Below are positions 49,001 through 58,534 of a stretch of DNA of 64,000 nt, in pieces (within the stretch, counting starts at the first letter, position 1; each line of letters begins with the position of its first letter). The stretch lies in the NCBI GenBank assembly GCA_039707465.1, contig CM077645.1:63082850-63146849 (forward strand), given 5' to 3'. This DNA is from Rhabdophis nuchalis (taxonomy: Eukaryota; Chordata; Lepidosauria; Squamata; Natricidae). The notes beneath the pieces were generated by a model. The model did not search any database. It had not been told where the DNA came from and saw only the letters and a program-made list of their open reading frames with translations. A program made the translations under genes and the position numbers.

Positions 49001-49635
49001 TGCTGCTTTAGCTGTATTTCCTCCAACTGTGGTAGCTTTGGACATGCTTAGCTGGCTCCTGAAAAGCAAAAAGGCTTTTCCTTCAAAAAACTAGCATTTC
49101 TTGTTGTTTTCTCTACCCATTCTAAGCATCTAAGGAACATTCCCATGCATGTTACCAACTGCTCCCTGCTTTTATCTATGTGTGTTGTCAGTCAAGGGAG
49201 GTGGGGTCATTTATAGCCAACCGAGGAGCTGCAAAGTGTTCCTGTACCTCGTAACCCAGATCCTTCCCTTCTATGCTTAATATTCAGGAGTCTGCATTCA
49301 CTCCGGAATGCAGGAATGCAGGAATGACCAGGATTTCATATCAACCCTTCTTGCTCCTAATCTGATTTAACTGCAAATAATATCAGAGAATTTTAGTATG
49401 TGGAGACGCTACTCGATCTTTGGCCAGGAGCTGTTTAAGGAACCAATCTATTGAGTTTATTGTATTTTTTTTAAATTGTCTAGTATAAATGGATAATAGT
49501 TTAATATAAACAGTGTTTATATTTCTTTCTAGATTTTGAAAAAAATATAGCGGAAACTAAATCTATCACAAACTGCTTAGAATTAGAAAAAACAACAATT
49601 TCTGAAAAACTTCAGACCGATCCAGAATATATAAG
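39981..49635 (+). CDS. CCDC172: CCDC172, coiled-coil protein (six exons seen, last exon not found)
   Basis: Six exons join in frame: 39981-40059, 40878-40963, 44167-44283, 45109-45274, 47787-47888 and 49533-49635, giving 217 complete codons plus two bases. All introns start GT and end AG, and the split codons fit. The protein is charged and helical throughout, as in CCDC172. Matching blocks are N-terminal SLFQQIFLVEQKAEE, KEIKNFNNEYEL, ESMEHE, LSTLQRKL and EKLQTDPEYIR. The mammalian protein is about 258 residues, so about 40 C-terminal residues lie in an exon not seen. From the literature on the rat orthologue, it binds tektin-2 and sits in the sperm midpiece; that role is assumed here. No TATA box or CpG island was evident upstream. 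No in-frame stop was found, so the gene looks intact. Introns 2, 4 and 5 carry L2 copies. Confidence 0.88.
40878..40963 (+). CDS. CCDC172: CCDC172 exon 2
   Basis: Acceptor TGTACTGCAG, donor GTAAGA. It completes a split Val codon, then encodes KQEISKNHEKANEITQQLGE and EKQKLEIE. Ends on a codon boundary. Confidence 0.9.
41161..41217. repeat. (GGAA)n microsatellite in CCDC172 intron 2
   Basis: A GGAA run with GGAG interruptions. A second short GGAA run lies at 42005-42030. Confidence 0.9.
41251..41884 (-). mobile_element. L2-clade LINE fragment with TAA tail, CCDC172 intron 2
   Basis: The minus frame 41447-41884 encodes MGLPLRCTRRL-type L2 sequence: QLVQNAAARAIMGTARFTHV, LHWLPVVFRVRFKVLVVIFK and ALWNDLPPDIRTTTDLRSFR. 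It has an L2 3' UTR and a TAA run at 41251-41283. About 145 codons are uninterrupted, so it is fairly young but 5'-truncated. It is antisense to CCDC172. Confidence 0.93.
41889..41992. mobile_element. hAT-type MITE end fragment
   Basis: Contains GAACTGGTAGGAACCCACTACTG, the right terminus of the CAGTGGTGGG-type family (quoted in part). The left terminus is missing; it abuts the L2 5' end. Confidence 0.6.
42574..42681 (-). mobile_element. tRNA-derived SINE, 3' half
   Basis: Same tail as the SINE at 29581-29813 (AATAGCACTTAGACTTATAT on +), followed by AGTGCTGTTACAGTCC and GCATACTGCCCCCAACAATC. The tRNA-like head is missing. Confidence 0.75.
44167..44283 (+). CDS. CCDC172: CCDC172 exon 3
   Basis: Acceptor TTTTTATAG, donor GTATGT. 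39 whole codons: AQLLSEKLFNLELFKKRKES, then LEKQKADVLNQKNTNLEAY. Strong coiled-coil composition. Confidence 0.9.
45109..45274 (+). CDS. CCDC172: CCDC172 exon 4
   Basis: The acceptor ends ATAATAAG after a T-rich tract; the donor is GTAGGT. 55 codons plus one base, including TEEDETFLKEIKNFNNEYEL, the best-matching block of the family. Confidence 0.9.
45532..46003 (+). mobile_element. L2-clade LINE fragment, 3' end, CCDC172 intron 4
   Basis: It begins in the block encoding VLVTTFKALHGKGP and runs through the arginine-rich and WNDLPTDLR blocks. The 3' UTR has GCCCTGAGTCCCGGAAGGGA and an AATAAATAAATAAATAAATG tail. Confidence 0.9.
46109..46235. mobile_element. hAT-type MITE, 127 bp, CCDC172 intron 4
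   Basis: From CAGGGTTTTGAAACTCATGG to GGAGTTTGACAGTCCTG, inverted ends. Flanks GTGTAGAG and GTCTAGAG match at 7 of 8. Confidence 0.82.
47787..47888 (+). CDS. CCDC172: CCDC172 exon 5
   Basis: Acceptor ACTTTCTTAG, donor GTATAT. It completes a split Glu codon, then encodes IESMEHETIQLKIFHLQKNE and LKQDLSTLQRKLR plus one base. Confidence 0.92.
48238..48305 (+). mobile_element. L2 3' tail only, CCDC172 intron 5
   Basis: CGCCGCCCTGGGTCCTTCAT followed by GGAGAAGGGCGGGATATAAA and an A-rich tail, the last about 65 bp of an L2. An extreme 5' truncation. Confidence 0.9.
49533..49635 (+). CDS. CCDC172: CCDC172 exon 6
   Basis: Acceptor TTTCTTTCTAG, donor GTAAAA. It completes a split Asp codon, then encodes FEKNIAETKSITNCLELEKT and TISEKLQTDPEYI plus two bases. 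The next exon is not identified in the remaining window. Confidence 0.92.
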
Positions 49636-50486
49636 GTAAAAACACTCTTTTATAATGTAAATAGTTGTATTTAATATTTTCTTCTCTCTTTTTTTTTTGC
49701 CCATCATAATTGATTCTTTTCTGCCGGTTTTACTTTCTTATCTTCACAAAAGGTTTAAACATAAATAAAATGTTCTAACTATACCTTGCTTTAGTATTTT
49801 TGTGTAGATAGAGAAAATGAATTGGTGACACATACATTACAAAGAAACTCTAAATAATAAGATCAATTTCAGGTCTGTAAGCCCATGATACAATATATAC
49901 TACAAAACTCACTTTTGTATTATGTATTCTGTTATGGTAAATAAACTTTTGTGAATGAAATTGTCATCTTTTTATCAATAATATACTCCCTTTAGAGTAT
50001 TTTTATTACTATATCATTACATATTCAGTACAGTATAACTAGGAAAATGCTATTGAATTTTAAATATAAAGGTGCTGAGGGCCAAGGTAATTTACTAGCC
50101 TAGAATTTGCAATTTCATTCTTGTGATGGGGCTGAATAAAAAGTTTAAACAGAACTAAGATGTAAAGGATAGACGCTTGAAAAACATGGAGATTTTTGCA
50201 AGATAAATTGAAAGTGATGTATTATTATTCAAATTATTGAACATTATGTAAAATAAAGGTTTATACATAAAATAGAAGTAACCTATACAAAACTTAACAA
50301 TGTTACTTTCTATAATTTAAACTGTTTGAGCCCTACTGTATTAAATTTAAAATCATACGTTTTATGTTTTTATTAAACAACTAGCTGTACCTGGCCACGC
50401 GTTGCTGTGGCCCAGTCTGGTTAAATGGTCAACCAATCTGTGGGTAGATGTATACCTGCACACACAAACACGTACACGCAACCACC

Positions 50487-51738
50487 GTTGGGAGGCACCG
50501 TTTTGCGGTGGTTCTCGTCCTACCTCTGGTCGGTCGCAATATGTGTTGACGGGAGGGCAGAGGTCGACCTCGAGGCCCCTCCTATGTGGGGTTCCTCAGG
50601 GGTCGGTCCTCTCAACCCTCCTTTTCAACACATATATGAAGCCGCTGGGTGAGATCATCCGTGGTTTTGGGGTGGAGTACCATCTGTACGCTGATGACAC
50701 TCAGTTGTACATATCCACCCCAGACCACCCCAACGATGCCGTCGAAGTGCTGTCCCGGTGTTTGGAGGCCGTACAGATCTGGATGGGTGGTAACAAACTC
50801 AAGCTCAACCCTGCCAAGACTGAGTGGCTGTGGTTTCCGGCACCCCGGTTCAGCCAGATTACTCCAACTCTGGCCATTGGGGGCGAAACACTGGCCCCCA
50901 TGGAGAGGGCGCACAATTTGGGTGTCCTCCTGGATTCCCTGCTGTCCTTGGAGGACCATGTGGCAGCCGTGGCCAGGGGGGTGTTTCATCAGGTACGCCT
51001 GATGCGCCAATTGTGCCCCTTACTGGACCGGGCTGCCCTTCGCACAGTCACTCAAGCTCTCGCGACGTCCCGTCTCGACTACTGTAATGCTCTCTACATG
51101 GGGCTTCCCTTGAGGTGCACTCGAAAGCTACAGCTAGTCCAAAACGCAGCCGCGCGGGTAATTACGGGAGCTACCAGAAGCTCCCATATAACACCAATCC
51201 TGCGCGAGCTGCATTGGCTTCCTGTGGTCTTTCGGGTGCGCTTCAAGGTTTTGACGACCATCTTTAAAGCGCTCCATGGCTCGGGGCCTAGTTATATGCG
51301 AGACCGTCTCGTGCCCCATACATCCCTTAGACCGATACGCTCCCACAGAGAGGGCCTTCTCAGGGTGCCGTCGGCCGGACAATGCCGACTGGCGACACCC
51401 AGGGGAAGAGCCTTCTCTGTGGCGGGCCCTGCCCTTTGGAACGACCTACCCCCTGAACTCCGGACCATCACCGACCTCCGCCTCTTCCGCCAATGTCTAA
51501 AGACATACTTTTTTCATCAAGCCGGCCTAGCCTAACCTCCCATGGGGACTTTTAGAAAAGTTTTAAATTGGGTTTTTAATTAATAATTGGTTTTAGCACA
51601 GGTTTGGGATTTAATATATATTTTAAATTATTTATCTATGTTCTATTTTGTATGTTTTTTAATTTTCCTGTGCGCCGCCCTGGGTCCTCTGCGGAGAAGG
51701 GCGGGATATAAATGTAATAAAATAAATAAAAATAAAAA
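50487..51738 (+). mobile_element. L2-clade LINE, 5'-truncated, nested in the modular repeat
   Basis: It begins at RGTVLRWFSSYL and retains a long open frame to 51535 with CGVPQGSVLSTLLFNTYMKP, YHLYADDTQLYIS, NPAKTEWLWFPAPRFSQ, LDYCNALYMGLPL and ALWNDLPPELRTITDLRLFR. The annotated start at 50402 lies in the host repeat, so the 377-codon frame is a chimera. The catalytic YADD is present, but the fingers and endonuclease are missing. A short direct repeat ACCG flanks it. The 3' UTR ends in an AAATAAAAATAAAAA tail. Confidence 0.93.
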
Positions 51739-51754
51739 AACCGTATAACCCCCA

Positions 51755-52340
51755 ACCTATCTATCTACTTTATTTCCCCCTCTCCCTCTACCTACCTACT
51801 TACCTACTGTATTTCTCCCTCTCTCTCTCTATCCCTCTACCTACCTACCTACCTACCTACCTACATACGTACATACATACATACTGTATTTTTCTCTCTC
51901 TCTCTATCCCTCTACATACCTATCTACCTACCTACTGTATTTTCCCTATCTCTCTCTATCCCTCTACCTACTTACCTACTGTATTTTTCCCTCTATCTTT
52001 ATCCCTCTACCTACCTACCTTTCTACTGTATTCCCCCCTCTCTTTCTCTCTCTCTCTCTCCCTCCCTCCCTCCCTCTACCTATCTACCTACTACTGTATT
52101 TTTCCCTATCTCTCTCTATCCCTCTACCTACTTACCTACTGTATTTTCCCTCTCTCTATCTTTATCCCTCTACCTACCTACCTACTTACTGTATTTTTCC
52201 CTCTCTCTCTCTCTCCCTCTACCTATCTACCTACTACTGTATTTTTCCCTATCTCTCTCTATCTCTCTACCTACCTACCTATCTACCTACTTACCTACTG
52301 TATTCCTCCCCCCCCCCCTCTCTATCCCTCTACCTACTAC
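51755..52340. repeat. CTAC-type minisatellite in copy 2
   Basis: Same unit as in copy 1 (CTACCTACCTACTGTATTT plus a CTCTCTATCC stretch) repeated about ten times with variation. Includes ACATACATAC and CTCCCTCCCTCC subruns. Confidence 0.92.
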
Positions 52341-52347
52341 TATTGCA

Positions 52348-52520
52348 GCCTCCTGGGATCAAACATGGGCCACCTGGGAGTGTGTCCGTCCCCCCATGCC
52401 TAGTTTTGGGCCTAGTATGTATCCATACAGTCTCCTGGGACCAAAAATGGGCCACCTGGGAGTGTGTCACCCCGCATGCCTAGTTTTGGGCCTAGTAGGC
52501 ATCCATATAGCCTCCTGGAC
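52348..52520. repeat. 81-bp tandem duplication
   Basis: The unit CCTCCTGGGATCAAACATGG through GCCTAGTTTTGGGCCTAGTA starts near 52348 and recurs near 52428. The start of a third unit lies near 52510. Confidence 0.85.
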
Positions 52521-53078
52521 CAAAAATGGTCTATGCAGTGTGGGAACGTTGGAAACTTATTCGGTTGCTGAAGAAACAACTGTTGGAAATGCGAGGGGCG
52601 TGTGTGTGATGCATCATAAGAAGCAGCCGGATGGGAGGAGCTACAGGGAAAACCTGAGAAGTGCGTACCTTTTATGTTTGTGCTGCTTGCACATGACACA
52701 CGTGTGCCAGCCACACAAAATGTACGTATAATTGCATCAGAAGTTCTTGGGAACATTGTGTGAAAATTTATATAGATTTTGTTTAAGTTAATCATTGCCT
52801 TTGATTGATTTTTCCTTACCAATACAATATCCATCTTTAACTATTCTGGAACCAAGAAAATAAAAGTATTATTTTCATTGTTTTGTGATCAGTGATTAAA
52901 TTAATGAACTTTTTCATACAATTGATGAAATAAGCTTTGTAGTTTACATGACCATTCCTTCCTTTGTATTTAAGATTAACTCAGATTTTTCATTTTCTCA
53001 ACTCTGTCATACTATATTGCTTGAACAAATTAAATAGTTATCAGAAAATACATACATACATTCAAACATACATACATT

Positions 53079-53980
53079 CCGTATTTTTCGGAGTATAAGA
53101 CGCACCTTTTTTCCTCTAAAAGGGGCTAAAAATCTGGGTGCATCTTATACATTGAATACAGCATTTTTTTTGCCTCCTGCAAACCCCCCCTCCCTTCACC
53201 AAACTGGCTGTGCCTAGCCTTATGGAGGCTTCCAGAGAGCTCCTGGGGGCTGGGGAGGAAAGAAATTAGCCTAAATCGGACCGTTTCTCTCCCCCCCAGC
53301 CCCCAGCAGCACTCTATAAGCTTCCATAGGGCTATACATGCAATTTATTTGACACAAAAATGGGCGGGTTTTGCGATAAATGGGCCGTTTTTTTGCCCAT
53401 TTTTGCCCCACCCCCGTTTTCGCAGAGAAACAGGCTGTTTTGGAGAGGTTTGCAGAGTGCAAAAGGGTTTTTCCCCCTGCTTTTTAACTGTTTCTGTGCC
53501 AGCAGAAGTAAAGTCCTAAGGTTTGTTAGCAAATTCCTTCTTCAGGACATGGATAACTCTCTCGCTCTCTCTAACTACCTACTGTATTTTTCTCTCTCTC
53601 TCTATTTCTCTCTCTTTATCTCTCTACCAACCTACCTACACACACTCTCTCTCTCTCTACCTACCTACTGTATTTCTCTCTCTCTCTTTCTATTTCTCTC
53701 TCTATGCTTCTACCTATCTACCTACACACACACTCTCTCTCTCCCTACCTACCTACCTACCTACTGTATTTCTCTCTCTCTATTTCTCTTTCTCTCTGTT
53801 CCTTTATCTACCTACCTACCTACCTACTCTCTCTACCTACCTACCTACCTACTGTATTTCTCTTTCTTTCTCTCCCTCTTTATCCCTCTATCTACCTACC
53901 TACTTTTTCTTTGTAAATTGCCTCTTTAAAACCTTGGTGCGTCTTATACTCTGGTGCATCTTATACTCCGAAAAATATGG
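53079..53980. mobile_element. TIR DNA transposon carrying a CTAC-type minisatellite
   Basis: The left terminus CCGTATTTTTCGGAGTATAA continues GACGCACC. The right terminus is its inverse, GGTGCATC then TTATACTCCGAAAAATATGG, with about 27 of 29 matches. A TSD cannot be read because both flanks are CATA repeats. The interior holds a GGGCGGGTTTTGCG region and then a minisatellite at 53560-53910. No transposase. The superfamily is not assigned. Confidence 0.8.
53560..53910. repeat. CTAC-type minisatellite inside the TIR element
   Basis: CTACCTACTGTATTTCTCTC units with CT and ACAC runs, closely like the arrays at 22536-23793 and 51755-52340 but in an otherwise unrelated element. Open frames here are low-complexity. 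Confidence 0.92.
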
Positions 53981-55431
53981 TACATACATAATCAGGGGCT
54001 CATTTCTTATTCTATGCTACTCTTTTTAACAATATTAACTCTTACAATAGCTTTTTTCTCATAAACATTAGTGTTAGAAGAATAATCAGTTATTTTGGTA
54101 TGCCCATTAGACTTAATACATTTCATATTTAGCATGATCTTTATAATCAAAATCCTTGCCTTAGTCAATTAAGCAAAAATAAATTTACTCATTATATTTT
54201 CTTATTGTTTCTATTATCCATGGTATATCCTTTGTATTATATCTATCTGATGTCTCATCACTCATCTTTCTATAAAGCCTGCTTGTTTGTTTGTTTGTCT
54301 GTTATTTCTTCATCCATATATGACTCTAGTCTTTATAAAAACTTAGAAAACTAGTAATGAAGTACTAACTAAATAATTAATTACTTAATTTAGTTTTTAA
54401 CATAATGGCTGAAATAGTTTTATAACTGTAAGTTGCAATTTGACGGTCTCTTATTTGGATAGGACCAAGAAATTTCAGTGCAGACATGAGTGGGATATTT
54501 GGTCCTTAATTCAAATGTGTTATTTTTTTTCAAAGGCTGGAAAGAAGAAAAAATGGGGGAAAGGGGGTTATTTACTAGGTATAACATTTTTTTTAATATT
54601 CACTTCTTAGCAATTCAAGGAAAAATTGTGATCTTGCACAAAGATTACAATAAGGCTTGACTAGAGTCATGATATATGCTATGCATGTCATCTGCATTTG
54701 AATTCATTGGCGCTTTTTTTTAGCAAAATGAAAATATTTTAATGAAGAGAAAGAGATTTATTTACTGAAAGCTTAAGAAGCTTTTAAATTAACAATTACT
54801 CAACTAGCGTTACTTTTATCTATATAACACTTTACAAAATCTGAGTAGGTTAGCAAAATATTCTGATTCCCTCCACTGTTCCCATCATATAACACCATAT
54901 AAGTGGAATTGTAAGATGTTTACACATTAGTAACTATATCCCTGGTTCAAGTATCACTTGCAAAAGCTTTTAGGGTATAATCCTATGAATAAATTTCATT
55001 AAAATCCATGACGTTTATTGGTGATTAACTAGAAACAAGGTAACATCAAAATGCATTTTTTCAAGACATTTTCTAAACAAAACATACATTAAGTAGATAT
55101 ATTCTGTACTTATGCTAATAAAGGAAAATAATACTAAGGATATAACAGAAACCCGTAAAACACTGAGAAAAATAAAAGGATTATATGTTAGCAGTTATTT
55201 TACTCCAAAATGTTTTAATTTCACACTAGTTTGCACAAGCATTATAGGAAAATTTTATAAGCTTTGTAGGTCAACTAGTCTGAAAGCAGCATTATAGTAA
55301 CATCTTATTACAACTTTTCTTTCCTATTAGGTATTACTTCAATTATAAAGGACTCAATTAATGTTTACACCCCAGCACTTCAAATCCTGTTTTTTGACAT
55401 CCATGATATACAGACTGTTTTCTCATAAACA
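53981..55431. other. unassigned AT-rich DNA
   Basis: No gene or repeat recognised. If CCDC172 continues, this would be intron 6 or 3' flank. A weak exon-like string at 54536 is discussed among the findings. Confidence 0.4.
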
Positions 55432-56966
55432 GCTTTATTAGAGAACTATCGTCCCGTCTCCAACCTTCACTTTTTAGTGAAGGTTGTTGAGAGTATGGTG
55501 GCTCAACAGTTCCCTCGACATCTGGAGGAAGTTGATTATCTAGACCCGCCCCAGTCCGGCTTCCGGCCCGGTCACAGTACCGAGACGGCATTGGTCGCGT
55601 TGGTGGATGATCTCTGGAGAGCTCGGGATAGAGGTTGCTCTTCTATCCTGGTCCTGTTAGACCTCTCAGCGGCTTTTGATACCATTGACCATGGTATCTT
55701 ATTGCACCGATTGGGGGGGTTGGGGCTGAGAGGCACCGTTTTACGGTGGTTCTCGTCCTACCTCTCTGGTCGGTCGCAATGGGTGTTGGCAGGAGGGCAG
55801 AGGTCGGCCCCGAGGCCCCTCACATGTGGGGTTCCTCAGGGGTCGGTCCTCTCGCCACTTCTGTTCAACACCTACATGAAGCCACTGGGCGAGATCATCC
55901 GTGGTTTTGGGGTGGAGTACCATCTGTACGCTGATGATACTCAGCTGTACATATCCACCCCAAACCACCCCAACAATGCCGTCGAGGTGTCTGGAGGCCG
56001 TACGGGTCTGGATGGGTAGTAACAAACTCAAACTCAACCCGTCCAAGACCGAGTGGCTGTGGTTTCCGGCACCCCGGTTTAGCCAGATAAATCCAACACT
56101 GGCCATTGGGGGCGAACATCTTGGAGAGGGTGCGCAACTTGGGCGTCCTCCTGGATTCCCGGCTGTCCATGGAGGACCATGTGGCGGCCGTGGCCAGGGG
56201 GGCGTTCTATCAGGTTCGCCTGATATGCCAGTTGCGCCCCTTACTAGACCGGGGGGCCCTTCGCACAGTCACTCAAGCGCTCGTGATATCTCGGCTGGAT
56301 TACTGTAACGCTCTCTACATGGGGTTCCCCTTGAGGTGCACTCGAAAGCTACAGTTAGTGCAGAATGCGGCCGCGCGGGTGGTTATGGGTGCCTCAAGGC
56401 AAGCCCACGTAACACCTCTCCTGCGCGAGCTGCACTGGCTGCCTGTGGCCTTTCAAGTGCGCTTCAAGGTGTTGACTACCATCTTTAAATCACTCCATGG
56501 CTCGGGGCCTAGCTATATACGAGACCGCCTCCTGCCAGATACATCCCTTCGTCTGGTCCGCTCCCACAGAGCGGGCCTACTCCGGGTGCCGTCGGCCGGG
56601 CAATGCCGGCTGGCGACACCCAGGGAAAGAGCCTTCTCTGTGGCGGGCCCGGCCCTCTGGAACGACCTATCCCCCGACCTTCGCACTACCTCGGACCTCC
56701 GCCTCTTCCGCCAACGTCTTAAGACGTACTTATTCCAACAAGCCGGCCTAGGATAGCCCCCCGCGTCTGACTTTTAAATATAAATTATAATTTGGTTACG
56801 GTTTTAATAACGGGTTTTAGCACGGGTGAATTAATTTAATATATTTTTAATTGATGTATATTGTATTTATGGTTTTATATAATGCCTGTGCGCCGTCCTG
56901 GGTCCTAACAAGGAGAAGGGCGGGGTATAAATTTAATAAAATAAAATAAATAAATAAATAAATAAC
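55432..56966 (+). mobile_element. L2-clade LINE, 5'-truncated, two frameshifts
   Basis: It begins in LLENYRPVSNLHFLVKVVES. Frame 1 (55477-56019) has QSGFRPGHSTETALVALVDD, LDLSAAFDTIDH, CGVPQGSVLSPLLFNTYM and YADDTQLYIS. A deletion of about 11 bp after GTCGAGGTG (near 55990) and another of about 10 bp near 56118 shift the frame. The rest (56106-56756) has SRLDYCNALYMGFPLRC and ALWNDLSPDLRTTSDLRLFR. The catalytic core is intact, but no single protein is encoded. It ends with an AAATAAATAAATAAATAA tail. Confidence 0.95.
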
Positions 56967-58262
56967 TATTATTTATATGTTAAGTTACATATTCAGACAG
57001 ATGAGCTGTATGTCACTAGTCCATCTTTGTGGTCTCTTGTTTCTTTTCTCATTTTTAAAAAAAGTGATTCCTTTCTAGAGACAGATTCTACAGGAGAATT
57101 GTTCTGTTTGAGATGTGAGTTGTTGCAACATTTTTAAATCTAAAAGTAGCATTGGAATATCATCGAGTTTTTATTTGATTGGTGAGGGTTTTGTTTACTT
57201 GATTAATCTAAAAGAAAATTGTTTTTTCAATGTCTTATTATTGGAAAAGAAACCGTATTAATGAAACCATAGAAGAACAAAGAACACTGCATTCACATAA
57301 ATCTGCAAGGAAATATTTCCATTTGAGCTTAACAATTCTTCATATTAGTGGTAGGTTGCCTAAGGCCATGATTGTGTTGGTTTTAAACAAATATTTTCAA
57401 TTTAATTTAATGTTAATTTTATAAACAGGACTTTCCCATCTCTGGAGTAATCTCTAGGATACAGAATGAATTTCTGTAATGACAGCTGCTCTTTGATTTC
57501 CTAAAACTTTTTTATATCAATGCACAGTGGAACTATTATAGTCAGGGATGTGTCAGTATTTCTATTATGCACTCCAGTATCAGTGTTTGTCATCCAAGAA
57601 TAAAAACTTGCTCTAGGGTACATTGCGATATTGGAATTTCGCATGGGAATAATGTTATTTATTCAGATGCACACGCAAGAAAACTTAATTTAGAAGAGCT
57701 GTTGATCCATTTGTCATTCCCTATAGATTTTAAAATATTAAGTAGTATTGGAAAATAATCTCTCCCTTTCTCACTCTGTCACCCAACAACTAGGCAAGCC
57801 CTTTTCAAGCCTAAAATATTTTAAACCCTAAATATATTTATACAATTCAACAACCTATTTCTCTTGCAAAAGTCGAGTGCAGCAGTTTTCTTTCTTCTCG
57901 GTTTCATTCTTTCCTGGGCTTGAGTCCCATTGTACACTTCTCCTTGCTGCCTGTAATCCAAATCCAAATGGGCTGTTTATCTGTACTTAGATCATGATCC
58001 ACTCCACCAGGTGTCACACATTGGGCCCTCCTTACTTTCTTATGAGAACAAAACAATCTCTCCAGATGACATATTGGATGATTCCCTTCCCATATGGAAA
58101 CTGCTACACAATCCCTTCTTATGAATCCAAGTTGCAGGCTTGACAGCACAGTACAAGCAGAATGAAGGAGGAAATCTTCAGAACTAGAATAATGTTTTCT
58201 CATCTCACTTTCCTCAATAATCTGTCACTTTCAAGTTTTTCCTTCTTTCTCTCTTATCAACA
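56967..58262. other. unassigned DNA
   Basis: No gene or repeat family recognised. The right edge is the foldback at 58263. Confidence 0.4.
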
Positions 58263-58374
58263 TTGGTAGAATGGCAGTCACAGTTTGAGTCACTATTCAT
58301 CAAAGCAAGTAGTGGGAGATCCCACTACTTGCTTTGATGAACAGTGACTCAAACTGTGACTGCCATTCTACCAA
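58263..58374. repeat. near-perfect 55-bp inverted repeat (foldback)
   Basis: Arms 58263-58317 and 58320-58374 are complementary at 54 of 55 positions with a 2-base spacer. The left arm starts TTGGTAGAATGGCAGTCACA. The single mismatch is in CACTATTCAT against CACTGTTCAT. Outside the arms complementarity is quickly lost. Confidence 0.97.
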
Positions 58375-58534
58375 CATTGTGAACAATTCTGACTACAGGT
58401 GATTTCCATGGTTGGGGACAGAAAGTCAGTGGAGATCAAGTTGCGAGTCCTTTCTGAAAGGAATTTGAGTAAATAGCAAGGTATACTAGATCATTACAGA
58501 AGAAAAGTTACCTACATTTTTCCTTCTTCTAAGC

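Larger units (their letters stand above)
50380..52776 (+). mobile_element. long modular dispersed repeat, copy 2 (unclassified)
   Basis: The left module starts ACTAGCTGTACCTGGCCACG. After the nested L2 it continues CCGTATAACCCCCAACC, equivalent to CCATATAAGCCCAACC in copy 1. Then comes a minisatellite, a direct repeat of about 81 bp, and the right module from about 52540 to TTTATATAGAT at 52776. It shares both ends and order with 22429-25371. No protein of its own was seen. Confidence 0.6.

Noticed and set aside
54536..54578. Candidate last exon of CCDC172 (phase fits, starts RLERRK)
   Set aside because: It has an AAG acceptor, only 14 codons before a stop instead of about 40, and no similarity beyond the first residues.
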